Below, in pieces: positions 20,574 through 32,699 of a DNA stretch of 64,000 bases. Within the stretch, counting starts at the first letter, position 1; the number at the start of each line of letters is the position of its first letter. A program made the position numbers and the translations under genes. The DNA lies in the NCBI GenBank assembly GCA_030848705.1, contig CM061236.1, forward strand, positions 56,625,481 to 56,689,480, in the 5' to 3' direction. Below the pieces are notes generated by a model. That model saw only the letters and a list, made by a program, of their open reading frames with translations. It searched no databases and had not been told where the DNA came from. The stretch is from Heracleum sosnowskyi. Its lineage: Eukaryota; Streptophyta; Magnoliopsida; Apiales; Apiaceae.

Positions 20574-23500
20574 GTTAGGTTACAGTCCTCAGAAACGATA
20601 GGAGATCGAGTCTTACAATACCCTTAATAATGATAAGAGCATCTAGAGCTCAAATTGAGTTCGTAGTCGGGTTAGAGGACATGACCCTGACTGTTTAAGA
20701 TGAAGCCCGAGAGGGGACTTCTTTTGGGAAACCGTACTTAGGACTTCATGGTTAGTCACCTCGATTCGTATGAGTTATAGATGGATGGGATTCTGAGATA
20801 CCAGATCCCGAGGCCTTCGAGTAGGCATTTGATGATGCGTTCCTTGAAATGGACGGAGACCCGATAAAGGAAGATCCATTGGAGGATCTAGAGGAAGACC
20901 CCATAGTGGATCAAGGAAAGAATCTTGTAGAGGACGTGTTGATTGATAAAGATGTGGTGTGTTACTTGAGGTCTAATAATAAGACCGGACGAACCTTCAA
21001 GGGATAAATAAGGGACGAGACGAGAGGTTAAGGATCGTTCATGATTCATCAAGAGGTATGACAAAGAAAATGGAGTAGAGTCTCCAAGGCAGAAGAGGTA
21101 GAGGCAGTATAGCCAGTATCAGTGGATTGATTCGACTTGAACGAAACCTGTTACTCGTAGTCAGTTATAGTTGCCCATAAGGAGGCGGCATACGTAAGAA
21201 CCAAGATGTTCAAGATTTTCACGAACGATCAAGGGTACTTAGTTGCCTAGTATAGTGTAAGGAATTGCTTGGGCTATGAGGTTTCAATCCCCCACGACCA
21301 GCGATTCCACTGGAAAGAGTGTCTATTACATCATTGAGGGATTTTATTATCCCAAGGAAAATTTTGGGTATATGTACCATGCAAATGTTATTGTAAGACA
21401 AGCACGCTAAGACGGAATCGAGAACGAGATTTGCCACCCTCAGGAAACCAGGAAGGACTTATGAGGATAGAACAGAAAGGTCGGAAATCAGATCCGAGCA
21501 TTACTAGTAGGTAAATAGATTGATCAAGTTTCCCTGATTTTGGAAAAAAATTCAGCAGATTTTGGCAAACCTTGTCTTTCTTATTACCAGGGGATGTCAT
21601 CAAAGAGAGTGGAAATTGGAGTGAACCCTGTGAATTGGGTAAGATAGCCGTTATATGGGCTGGTGGACAGACCCTGATTGCTATAATTGATTGTAGAGAT
21701 AAAATGATGAAGTTGAGATTGGACGGTAAAGGCGAAATATATTTAAGAACCAAGACGGACTGAGAAGTTCCGGGGTTGACTTAAATGAAAAGGCTATTGT
21801 GCCAAAAGTGTTAAGCTTATGTAGCACACGGGATTGATATGGGAGAAGGAATATTGGGTATAAGGATGATTGAAATAGAGACCGGATTTAAACTTGTAGT
21901 TTCTAATGATCTTCCGAAGTACCGCCCAGTCGATATGTGGAATTGTCATTGCTACGGGCGACAACGGTATCGAAGTCTTCTCATAGAACAGAACGCTTAC
22001 TTGAGATGTTTGCGCCTAGTCGAATAGAACTCCCTACGATTGCAAAGGTCGATGGTTGAATCCTTAGCGACTATTATGAGTCGGCAATAACGTAAGTATC
22101 GAGCACCTTAGGGTGTGCCTGGAGAAGAAAAGCTTTGGAATTGAACGATTATCCATCAGAGGAGCCGACATAAAAGGCATCCGTAGAGACCTTGGTAGTA
22201 CCCTCCCCATTTGCAAATTATGTGGGGTACCTCCCCAATCTATGATCTATCTTGACTTCTTTCCAAGAAAGAATTCTGATAAAGGGTATATTCCCTCTTC
22301 GAAGTTGTTTTATAACACTTGTGCTAAACCACCTTCAGTTTCACTTGTGCCAGAGGCTGTCACAATGCCTACTTTCAGGCTTTCGAAGCCCTGTCAAATG
22401 ATGTTATTTAAGCTTTCACTTTTTCTTCAAATAATGAATGACCCTATGGTGATACATCACCACTTGTTTGTTAAGTACCAGTATCTTTTGGTTATTCTTT
22501 TCTTTGTATTTTCTTTGGAAACCGCACCTTTGGAATCTGTTCAATTTTAATCCAAGGTGTTCCCTTGAGAAATATTGTCGAAAGGCGATAATCATTAAAT
22601 GGATCTCGAATTGCTTTCATACTTTTCAACTTCCACTGAGACGAACAACCCTATACTTATAGGCGCTACAAGGACTGTCTGTCTGTGTGATAGAAGTCGG
22701 ATGGGACGCCATCACTTGTAAGTTGTGAAATACAAGAAGGCTAATTACCTTTAGTAATGTCTCAATTGAGGCACACAACGTTGAGTTCTTATGATCATAT
22801 TGATCTCTCAGTAAAATTCTCTTACCACCAATAAGGTTATCTTAAAACTCATAACCTTATGATCACCAGTGTGTGACGTTTTCCTTGATATGGGAGCTGT
22901 CTTTTCAAGGCCCCATGATTTTTGTTATCCTCATTGAATGCTAAGGGGAGGCCAACCAGGTCAAATAAGTCAAAATTCGCTGATAGGAATTAGATTCGCA
23001 CGAAATCGCTTACGACAGGAGCGAATCCCTAAGACGAATAGAATGTTAGTGACATATCGATGAAATTGGTTTATTCTCCCAAGGATATCATGATAATGGA
23101 AAGCGTGTCCATCGATATATGTGAAAGGAGTAGCGATGTGCCGTGAACTCCAGTGACAACGGTGTTAGATAGATGCCTTATGGTGAGATTGAGATTTTGG
23201 AGGAGTTATTTACGAATGGACACTACCTCTGGGTTAGCAAGATAAGTACTGACGATGGAGTCAGAGGGAGCTGATATGGTGACTTGGGAGAGGTGCAGCG
23301 TGTGTTGTTTTAAAGGAATAATTTTCGGAAATATATGGAGACCCGGATGAAAATGAAAGTAAAGAGTCAAAACAAGAAACCATGACTGTGACCGAGTATG
23401 AGGCCAAGTTTTCCGAGTTATCGAGGTTTGTTCCGGAGTTTGTGAACACAGAAGAAAAGAAAGCCAGTAGGTTTCAACCAGGGCTACCTTCAACAAGCAG

Positions 23501-25234
23501 CCCACTGTCAGGACCTTTAAATAGCAGGTGCCCTTCTATACTATTTAGACAGAGCTAATGTATCGTTGTATATCAAGAAGTTGCATGATAATTAAACCTT
23601 AAGGCCGAGCCACTAAGGGAATAATTACAAGTAGAAATAGTCAATCGAGGGATTTTCCCACAGGACTGGTACATCCAGGTTGTGAACTAGAAATATGAGG
23701 TCGGCACTTTTGATATACCTGATTCCTTTCAAGTTGGGAGAAGTTGATATTATAATAAGGATGGGTTGGTTGACACCCAATGGAGCCAATTGATTGCAAA
23801 GAAAAAGAGTAATAATTAAAGGATGGAGGCAGATTTAGAGATTCTTGAATATAGTTCAGACTAAGAAATTATTACGTCAGAAATACGAGGCTTAATTAGC
23901 TCTTATGGTTGACGCCAAGAAAAGAGATGCCAAGTATAAAGGAAACTACAATGGTTTTAGGAGATTGTACAAGGTTTTAATGAGCTACCAGATATCGATT
24001 TGGATGACATGAGAATGAATACCGAGTATTCAGGGTATAGTGGGAATGAAAGAGTTAGTGACTCAGTTACAAGAGTTGTTGTATAAGGGTATGATAAGAC
24101 CCAGTGTACCACCGTGGAGAGCCCGGTGTTGTTGTAAGAGAGAAAGATTTTAGCACAAGAGTTGTATGAGTTCGACATGGAGAATAGGTACCCTTGTAAA
24201 TGATTTTTTGATCAGCGGAAGAACGCTGTGTATTTCCAATTTATTTAAGAACTGGGTATCACCAGTTGGAAGTTAAATCCGGGGATATACCCAAGACTGC
24301 GATTCGTACTTGGAATAGACACTTCGAGTTTTCAGCGAGGTTATTTTGGGTTGACTAATGCACCCACAAATTTTATGGAATGTAATGAATTGGCTTTGAG
24401 TTACCCGTGATAGTAGATAACATGAGATGGAGAAATGGCTAGAATTGACCTAGAATTATGACTGTGAGATACACTACCATCCGGGGAAGGCCAATGTGGT
24501 GGCCGATACCCTTAATTAAAATGAGGACAGAGACGGATTCCGAATGATCGGGAATTAAAGGATGAGATTTTACACAAAACTCAAGTTAGTCCAACAAACT
24601 AGAAAGACAAAAGATTTCACCAACAAGCGGCTAGTGACAACCAAGACAGACAGAGAAAGTATGCGGACTAAGCCCGCGAGTATAGAGATAGTACTGCTAT
24701 TGATAAGCTAAATGGCATGTTGATGGATGACAAGCAAGTTTATGTTGGTGTATTTTCTGTACAAACAAGATGGGGAATATGAGGTTAGAGATTCGTGATG
24801 CTAAAAGATATCCATGGAAAGAATTAATGAGATTTGGAAAGAAAGGGAAGTGAGCCCGAGATTCATTGGGCCATCTGAGATTTTATAACACGTCAGGAAG
24901 GTGGCCTACGAGCCAGCCTTACCCCCCCCCCCCCCCCCCAAACTTGTAGAATGGTCATAACGGGGTTCATGTGTCAATGCTACGTCAGTATACTATAGAT
25001 GCCCGGCATATGTAGAGTACGAGCAGGTAGGTATACAACCTGGTCTGACTTACAAAGAACAACCTGTGGAAATCACGGATAGAAAAGAGCAAGTGCTAAG
25101 TGACGAGGTTGACAAGCTAGCGAAAGGTTTGTGGAAAATCAAGAGGTGGAAGAATCCACCTGGGAGTTAGAAAGTGCAATGGAAGAGAAGTACCCCCAGT
25201 TATTCCTAAGTTGATTCCGGGACGGAATCCTTTT

Positions 25235-25247
25235 AAGGAGGGGAGAC
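25235..25247 (+). other. Polypurine tract of element E
   Basis: AAGGAGGGGAGAC directly precedes the 3' LTR start at 25248. Confidence 0.88.
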
Positions 25248-28200
25248 TATAATAACCCGAATTTTTGGAAAAATTTAAAACTTTTCTTATTATGATTAGG
25301 TGCAGCAGTGAATAGTGATTTTGAGGGTTAAAGAAAATTTTTCATGCCACCTATGTACGAGACATAGTGTGGATATTCTGAAGTCATATTAGTGATCTAC
25401 GGAGTAAATAAGTGAATGCAAAGACGATCGGAATTCAGAAATTCCAAATTTTATTTTGGTGTAATATTCGACCGGGCAGCGAATTATATATTATTATATT
25501 CAAGAAATGAGATATTAAAATTGAGGATTTGAGGATTTAATATTTTGGAATTTTATTATTTTATTAAAGTTGATTTAAGGATTCGATTGATGAAGTGAAT
25601 AGTTACTATTCACTGCGAAGATCGCGTAGAGTTTTATTCACTCCTTAGGAAATATTTCGAATCGTTTCAAGAGGAACAGGGCAACATTTACAGGATTAAA
25701 TATAGACATGGAAGTAACATGTAACAAGATTAATTCGAGGGATGCAACATTTGGATCATCCATGTGAAAGGAAAGCGAACCAATAAAGCTACTTTAACCA
25801 AACACATGCATGCGCGACACGTGTCCCTGCTTTGCCACCATGATACTCCATGGCTTGACACGTGTCCTGATGACAAGGACAATGTGATGACTCACCCCAC
25901 TTTTAACAAAAAAATCTGCATTCCAAGCAAATCAACCAAAAAAAAAAAATCTAAAACCATTCCTTTTCTTCATTTTCGGCAAAAGCAAAACTGCCGAATT
26001 GTAAATTCTATATCTCCTTCATTTCTCGGTGGCAAATGGCGATCTATAGCTTGTTGGAAAGGGCTTGAGATAACCTACATTTCGTATTTCACAAGTTTCT
26101 TCCATTGGAGCAAGGTAAGACCTTCATGTTTCCAGTTCTTTAAACCGGTGTATAGTAACTCCGAAAGTTTCATGACTTGTTCTTGATTTCTTTTGCAAGT
26201 TTAAGGATGATAACCATGGGTAAAGACCCTCTTAAGGCTTACAAGCTCTTGTGGTGTGTTTAAGGATTCAAGGAAGGTATACAACTCATCCACCCTTTGA
26301 TTTATGTTGGATTTTAAGTGAAGTTTTTTAGTAATGATTCAAGAATGAGCATGTTTATGGAGTTTGGAGTATGTATGGTTAATTCTTGATGGATACTTGT
26401 TGTTGGTTGATGTTTGTGATATGTTCGTGAAGTATATAAACTGATTATGTTGTAAAAATGGTGGTGTTGTTGAATTGATTTGGTTTTAAGAGGTTTTGAC
26501 ATAACAAAAACCGGGAAACGTTACGACTACAGCCGTCGTAATGCCCAAATTTTTACCTACTGATTGGTTCCCTGTTTTTCCTCTGTTAGAGCTCGACCCT
26601 TGAGTCCTACTGCTCATTATTGTGTATTTTATGTTATAAGCTTCGTAATGATATGTGGTTCGCCTAATTTAGCCGAACGGTTTAAGAGTTATGCTAGTTT
26701 TAGTAATCGTGGTTCGAGAGGTTTCATCGCATAAATGTAACGACTTTGATGCCAAGTCAAAGACCTTTAAGAGTCGAATTAAAATGTGAAACTTTGTGAT
26801 ATAATGCTAAGGACAGTTAGAAAGCCTTGTGCGAAGGTTTCGAGTCAAAAAGATCATTTTCCGATTTTATACAAATAAGGAAGCCGAGGTTGCACAAGTG
26901 AAAACCACTGAAAACGAGACTTAGAAACCAAGGTTCCAAATGGTTAAGTATAACTTGGATTTGAGTATGGATTTCGAACCAAACTTATGATATAAGTATT
27001 TGACGAATAACATGGACTTAGTATGAGCCTATAACGAGCTAGTAATTCCTTGGTTGTGTTTCGCTTACGTGTTTAAGCATGGAGTTATAAGTGGTTTATC
27101 GAGGGGATTAACCGTGTGTTTTCGTTTGACTTTGTCTAGATTGTCCGACATCGTCGCGAACCCCTATCACTTCTCGAGCATCAGGCAAGTTTTCAAAACC
27201 TATATTACTGTTGTTGTGATAATAACTGTTTTCAATTATGGTATGCGATTGCGATATATATAAATTGCATACTTGTTTTCGATTTGCTATGTATAGCAAT
27301 ACTTGAGGTTATGACTTGAAGTTGGGGCTTATAAGTTAGACATGGGATATCAGCTATAAGCCAGGGTTTTATATTTGCCCTAGGGTAAGGGCGTGTGATT
27401 TTCTTGAAAGGTCAGATGTGATTATATTTTGTATATGATAAAGGTTATTTTCCGATAAAGATATCGGGTAACTGTTATTCGAGGGTTAATTATTTTATTT
27501 AAGGAATATTATTTATGAATATTCATTTGAGGATTATTGACTTTAAGAATATTATTTATTAATATTAATTTTAAGAGTATTATTTATTACTATTCATTTG
27601 AGGATTATCGACTTACAGAATATCATTTATATTCATTTGAGGATATTGACTTTAAGAATATTATCGTACATATTCATCTGGGGATTATGTAATGAATAGT
27701 ATGTTTGAATATTCATTTGAAAGTTATATAATTGTTTAATGAATATTACCTTTAATATTCATTCGAGGATTGATTATTTATTTAATGAATATTACTCTCG
27801 GATATTCATTTGAGATTAATTATTTAATGAATATTATTTTCGAATATTCATTTGAAATTTATTAATTAATGAATATTATTTTGAATATTCATTTGGGGCT
27901 CAATTATTTAATAAATATTATTTTCAAATATTCATTTGAGGACACTTACTTAATTAATATTATTTCAAATATTCGTTTAAGGTTACTTATTTAATAAATA
28001 TTATTAATTATTTTCAAATCAAAAAGAGGTTCCCAAAACAATGTTTTTCCATTTAAATATGTCTTTTAAAGGGGATTTAAATGCTCACTCAGCTATCAAA
28101 AATATGGGAAACCTGATTTAAGTGACTACTACTCTTTTTAAACTCTCAATTCAAAAACTGTCAAGGGACAGATATTTTTCGGAACAATGTAATTGCTGCA

Positions 28201-29818
28201 AGTCTAATATTGTGTTACCACCTCAACAATCGAGGGGTAATTCATGGAACAAGTCGATATCCATTAACAGGCATCAGCCTGGGAAATATGAGTGAATTTC
28301 CTTTCCAACCAGATACGACTACTTTGTGGAGTTGTATACTTGGGGAAAAAGGGAAAGGAACTTTATGTTTCAGTGTTGTGGATTTTCTTGAACTCGGAGA
28401 ATATGTAAGGGACTGAGTGGCGCCTGTCCCCTAAGGGAATTACGCGTAGACCGACAGTCTATGAACGGGTCTGTTTTTCCCTTAGATTATCAGTATGTGC
28501 CCGACCGTAGGGTAAGAGGAGGGAATTACGCGTAGACCGACGGTCTATGAACGGGTCTGTTTTTCCCACCCAGAGAAGAGTATCAGGCCGGCAGTCTATG
28601 AACGGGTCCGCTCTTCCCCCTACAACCGAAGGCGGGGAGGTAGATCAGTTAGCGTCTGTTCTATTTTCCCTTCTACGTAGAAAAACAGCAGTGGGGATTT
28701 GCCTTACGACTGATCATCGTAGAGGTATCCCTGTCGCCCAGAATCTCCGTCTACAGTTCATCATCCATGAAAGAAAATGTTTTATGCAAGTTATCAGAGA
28801 AAGAACATGTTTAAAGCAAGTTTTCAGAGAAAGAAAGTTTACTCAAGAGTATTCAAGTTTATTCCAGTATATGAGTTTATCAGAAAGCATATGAAATTAC
28901 AAAAAGATATATGGAATCAAATGAGTTTAGAAAATGGATTGGAAATATTTTACATTGTATTTATTTCCAAATTATGATATGAGGTAAATGTTTGATATGA
29001 AAGATGATATTGAATTTTTCTTATAACTTCATCTTTCAAGTATATGTTGATAGTCTGCTTATATTTTATATAGCAGATATTTTACGGAAAGGATATACTG
29101 AGTTATCTCGTTATTTCATCTTTTATACTATACTAGAACTTTGTTCATAGTATAAATATTGAAAGTTGCAGAGTATTATGAAATGATATTTGAAATACCA
29201 CAATGGTACTATTTTTGGAATACATTCCGATAAGGAAATAATTTCAGTATCGAGATATTTTGACAAATTACTGTCTTATACCCGCTTTATTTCTGGGTTG
29301 TATTAAAAGGCAGAATTATGCCATACTTTCATTACCTTACTGAGCTATCGCTCACTCTTGCTATTATTTTATATATATTATATAGCAGTGAAGCAGGATG
29401 CCTATGGGACGGCACATACCTCGCAAGGCGTTCCCATAAACAGTTTCTAGCAGTGATCCCGGGAGTAGTACGAACCAATCGAATCAGGCTACGGCTTTGG
29501 TATTCAACTTATGTATAGACATGAATGGTATTAGAGGATTATGAGCATCAAAAGGCTAAGCTGGTAATGTAACAATACTTAGAAATTGTATCAGTAACAG
29601 ATTCAAAAGACATTTGGGTATTGTAATAAAAGTTATTTATTCTGCAGTTGTTGTATTGTGTCGTTTCTGAGACTCTAACTTGTGTGTGTGTGTGTGAGAC
29701 ATATGTTGTGGGGTCATGAGCAGGTGAATTATGAATGGTGTGAGTAGTACAGGTAAGGCAAGGAGTACATGGATTGTGACAACCCTAAATCCCTGACTCC
29801 GGATTTGGGGCTGTTACA
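25248..29818 (+). repeat. 3' LTR of element E (4.57 kb)
   Basis: Near-identical to 15984-20557. It begins TATAATAACCCG and ends GGATTTGGGGCTGTTACA at 29818, followed by TSD GTCTG. Internal landmarks repeat those of the 5' LTR. The 140-aa frame at 25764 exists only because a shorter A-tract removes a stop present in the 5' LTR. Confidence 0.93.
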
Positions 29819-29823
29819 GTCTG

Positions 29824-32160
29824 TGTAGTAGTGGCCACCTATAGATTGTCACCAAAGCTATCCTCATCATCAGAAAAATTAAAGTCTCCACTTGCTGCAG
29901 CTGCTGGAGATAGATTGGTCATGGCATCCTTTGCTCTTTGCATTGATGCAGTAGTATGAATTAAGTTGAGTGACCTTTCTGCCTCCACATTGCCCTGTTG
30001 AGCCATAACTTGATAGGCTGGCACAGGATGAGTAAAGGTCTCCGGATCCAGGGAAATACTATCCAGAGTTTGTTGATAATGCTCTTGGAAGGTAAGTTCC
30101 CTTTCTCCCTCACTGACCCCCATTAACTCACTAGCAATGGTTGCTTCCTCCCTTATCACTTCTGTAGTCCCTTCTCTCTCTCCACTCTTTTCTTGCATCA
30201 TGGGCTCCCCATGGCTCACACCTCTCACACCCTCACCTTCACCTACTAAGGTGGTACTCTCAATCTCTTCTTTTGCCTGGCTGGAAGAAATAGCCAGCCT
30301 CTCACTCTCAGTCTCTCCTTTTGCCTGGCTGCAAGCCAGCCTCTCAATTTCACTCCCTCTCAAACCTAAAAGTGTCTCAACTACCACCAGGTCATCTACA
30401 CTAGTTGTGGAAACAACTTGATTTTCAATAAGGGGTGTAGAATGACCTATCAACGGAATGGTAGTTTGAACTGTCAACGGTATGGATACCGTTGATGGAG
30501 AAACACTTGTCAATGAAAGAGGCTGTTTCGTTGATGAAGTCAATAAAGCACTTTGAGAAAGTGAAATTACAGTAGAATCTGTGGTGATTGATTTTAGAGA
30601 TTGGTCCACAGATCCTCTTGCAACTTCAGAAAAAGTTGGTTGATGGCCCAACAAATCACTTAATAAGTGATGACCACCAGCTTCAGAGTGGGGCTTCTCC
30701 AAGATTAGAGTTGGAGAATCAGGAATAGATGAATGGATCATGTCCACATCTAAAGATTGAGTTGGTGAATTTGATGGAGATAGTTCAAGGTTGATGTTTA
30801 GAGAATGGGACTGTAACCCCAGAGTAATGATAGGGGTTACATCAAACTGAATTTGTGAAACTGGAAGTGTTGCTTCCAGAGTGTGTGCACCCTGTGTACC
30901 CTTGGATTTTTGTTTCACTCTCCTTTGGCATTGGGAAAATGTAGACTTTAGGCTTGAAGTGTCCCTTACCCTTTTGGAGTGTGCTCTTGGAGGAGAGCTT
31001 GTTTCAATAATCACATCCTTTTGGGAGGATGCAACTAGACTTGTGTTTAAATCCATTTTACTCATTGTGCCTTGTTGGGAAGACACAATGGGGCTTGGCT
31101 GGATTTCACTCTGCTTTCCTTCCTTATTCTTAGGGTTTCCTTGATTTTCACCCCTTCCCTCACCTCTCACAACTCCTGAATCACTCCCCTTTGGTTGTGA
31201 AGTAGTTTTTGCAACAGGTGCCTTTTGAGAAGCACCTGAGGTTGGCTTTGAGGATTTCTTTGATTTAGGTTTTGCTGCTTGGGCAGGAGCCTGTTGGGAC
31301 ACAGCTACAGACTCCATAGCAACATTGGTGGGTGAAATAGTAGAAGTAGCAACTATACTAACAGGGTTAGAAGAAGTCACCTCAATGATGGGCAAATACA
31401 CCATTGGGACATCACCATTGTGGTTAAGTCTCAGTATATCTGTCAGAACCCTTTTCTCTTGCACAAAACACTCAAACTTGGAAACAGGGTTAGAGATAAC
31501 TAATGGTGTTGGACTAACATGATTAGCCAACATCATCAGAAACCTAGCATAATAGATATTCTTTTTCCTATTAGCCTTATCACCCAACTTAGCACCAATT
31601 TCATACATAAGTTGGGTGCTAAAGTTGTAATATCTATCAGTTAGGAGCATGGTAAATAGAATTAACATAGAATTGGTCAATGCATCAAAATTGCTAATCT
31701 TACCAGAAAATACCTTGATAAATGCATCAGCTAAATAACTATATTCTCTAACCAATCCTCTCCTAATTATTCTACCCAGATTATCAGTAGGCAAAGAGTA
31801 GTTTATGGAGTTTAGCAAGTTAACCATTTCAGTATTTGTAGGCAACACATTACAGTTATTTTCAGGAATATGTAGACATGCTTGCAATACATCAGAATTA
31901 ACTATGTACTCTTTACCTTGGATGGTGAATTGTAGTGTGCAGTTTGTTCCACTATACTCACATGAGGTCCAAATCTCCTCGATTATCTCATTATAGAGAG
32001 GAGTTGAGTGAAACATTGCATAGCTCAACTTGCAGTTCTTAATGAAGTCCATCATCTTGAAAAAGATACTGTTTGGACTTTCCTTGACAACAAATGGAAT
32101 TGAGTTGTTCTTTTCATAAATGAACCCTCCTGCTGACATAAGCTTGACTATGGGTACCAT
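29824..32160 (-). CDS. ORF3 of element D, N-terminal part (773 aa, then one TAG)
   Basis: A long frame starts ATG at 32160 (MVPIVKLMSAGG). Residues 1-270 look globular and match element A ORF3 in landmarks (LHIPENN; a central YARFLMMLANHV segment; PMVYLPIIEV at the end). Residues 270-330 are basic (KPKSKKSSKP), and 330-770 are Ser/Thr/Pro/Gln-rich, ending acidic (DDEDSFGDNL). A TAG at 29839-29841 closes the frame, but the same frame continues to the E insertion and resumes at 15983. Total about 1,495 codons with one stop. There is no signal peptide; the hydrophobic stretch near 165-180 is too short and polar-flanked for a confident anchor. Copies of the D DNA motif lie within the frame at 30450-30534. 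The function is unknown; it is not convincingly an envelope protein. Confidence 0.75.
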
Positions 32161-32699
32161 TGTTGTGTGAAGAAAAGCTTCGAACTAAATTGCTTGTTAG
32201 AGAGAAGAAGAGAGAAAAGCCTTTGGAATTTTTGAGAACAGGTAAAAAGAAATTAAAGAAATTAGAATTTCTTAAATACTCCCCCAAAAATTCTCAGAAA
32301 AAAGTCCAATAACAAATGTAAATTACTGGATTGGCTTAAAAAATATAACCGTTACTTTTAAAGAATTACCATGATTTATACTTACAGGGGTGTATGCATA
32401 GATCGTGGTAACGGACGTGTCAAATTTCAACGGTTCAGATTAATTGCGCTAAATCAACGAATCAGGATTGGGCGGTTAAAGTCTCGTCTTATTTCGTTGA
32501 TTAAGCTGCGTTTCGTTGATATAAAAGAGCTATCAACGAATCACCCAGAAAAATGCTAAGACTGTCAACGAAATGGTTCGTTTCGTTGACATAGTAATTT
32601 TGACTTAGACAAAATTTTACTTTTTCCTGAGAAAATTAATTCACAGAAAAACATAGCAAATTTTTGGCTGCATTTTAACTTGCAAAAATCTCAAAATAA
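32161..32699 (-). other. Spacer of element D between pol and ORF3, with dense CGTTGA motif
   Basis: No gene. Seven CGTTGA/TCAACG cores lie between 32427 and 32589, mostly as TTTCGTTGA or TCAACGAA. This mirrors the motif-bearing spacer of element A. Confidence 0.75.

Larger units (their letters stand above)
20558..25247 (+). pseudogene. Decayed gag-pol interior of element E
   Basis: No frame longer than about 145 codons exists in 4.7 kb. Recognisable scraps appear in the order of a chromovirus. They are an acidic leader (about 20790-20940), a gag piece (about 23385-23490; FSELSRFVPEFVNTEEKK), protease pieces (23500-23830), RT pieces (about 23970-24400; a KGMIRPSVPPW block and DLRTGYHQLEV), and an RNase H end (about 24470-24515; YHPGKANVVAD). 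An integrase tail (about 24590-24670) and chromodomain (about 25015-25210) follow. Most of RT through integrase is deleted and every piece carries stops. A run of 18 C lies at 24922-24939. Between 21000 and 23380 I recognise nothing. Confidence 0.8.
15984..29818 (+). mobile_element. Element E: young Gypsy chromovirus-like element with dead interior, nested in D
   Basis: Two 4.57-kb LTRs (15984-20557 and 25248-29818) flank a 4.7-kb interior with a PBS (20562-20573) and PPT (25235-25247). The TSD GTCTG lies at 15979-15983 and 29819-29823. By eye the LTRs differ at about 55 sites (near 1.2%), so the insertion is recent. The interior has only stop-filled scraps of gag, protease, RT, RNase H, integrase and chromodomain. 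It must have been copied with proteins supplied by another element. Both LTRs start TATAAT rather than TG. Confidence 0.92.

Noticed and set aside
25764..26186. 140-aa open frame in the E 3' LTR
   Set aside because: In the 5' LTR the same frame stops after 64 codons because the A-tract length differs, so it is an accident of a homopolymer.
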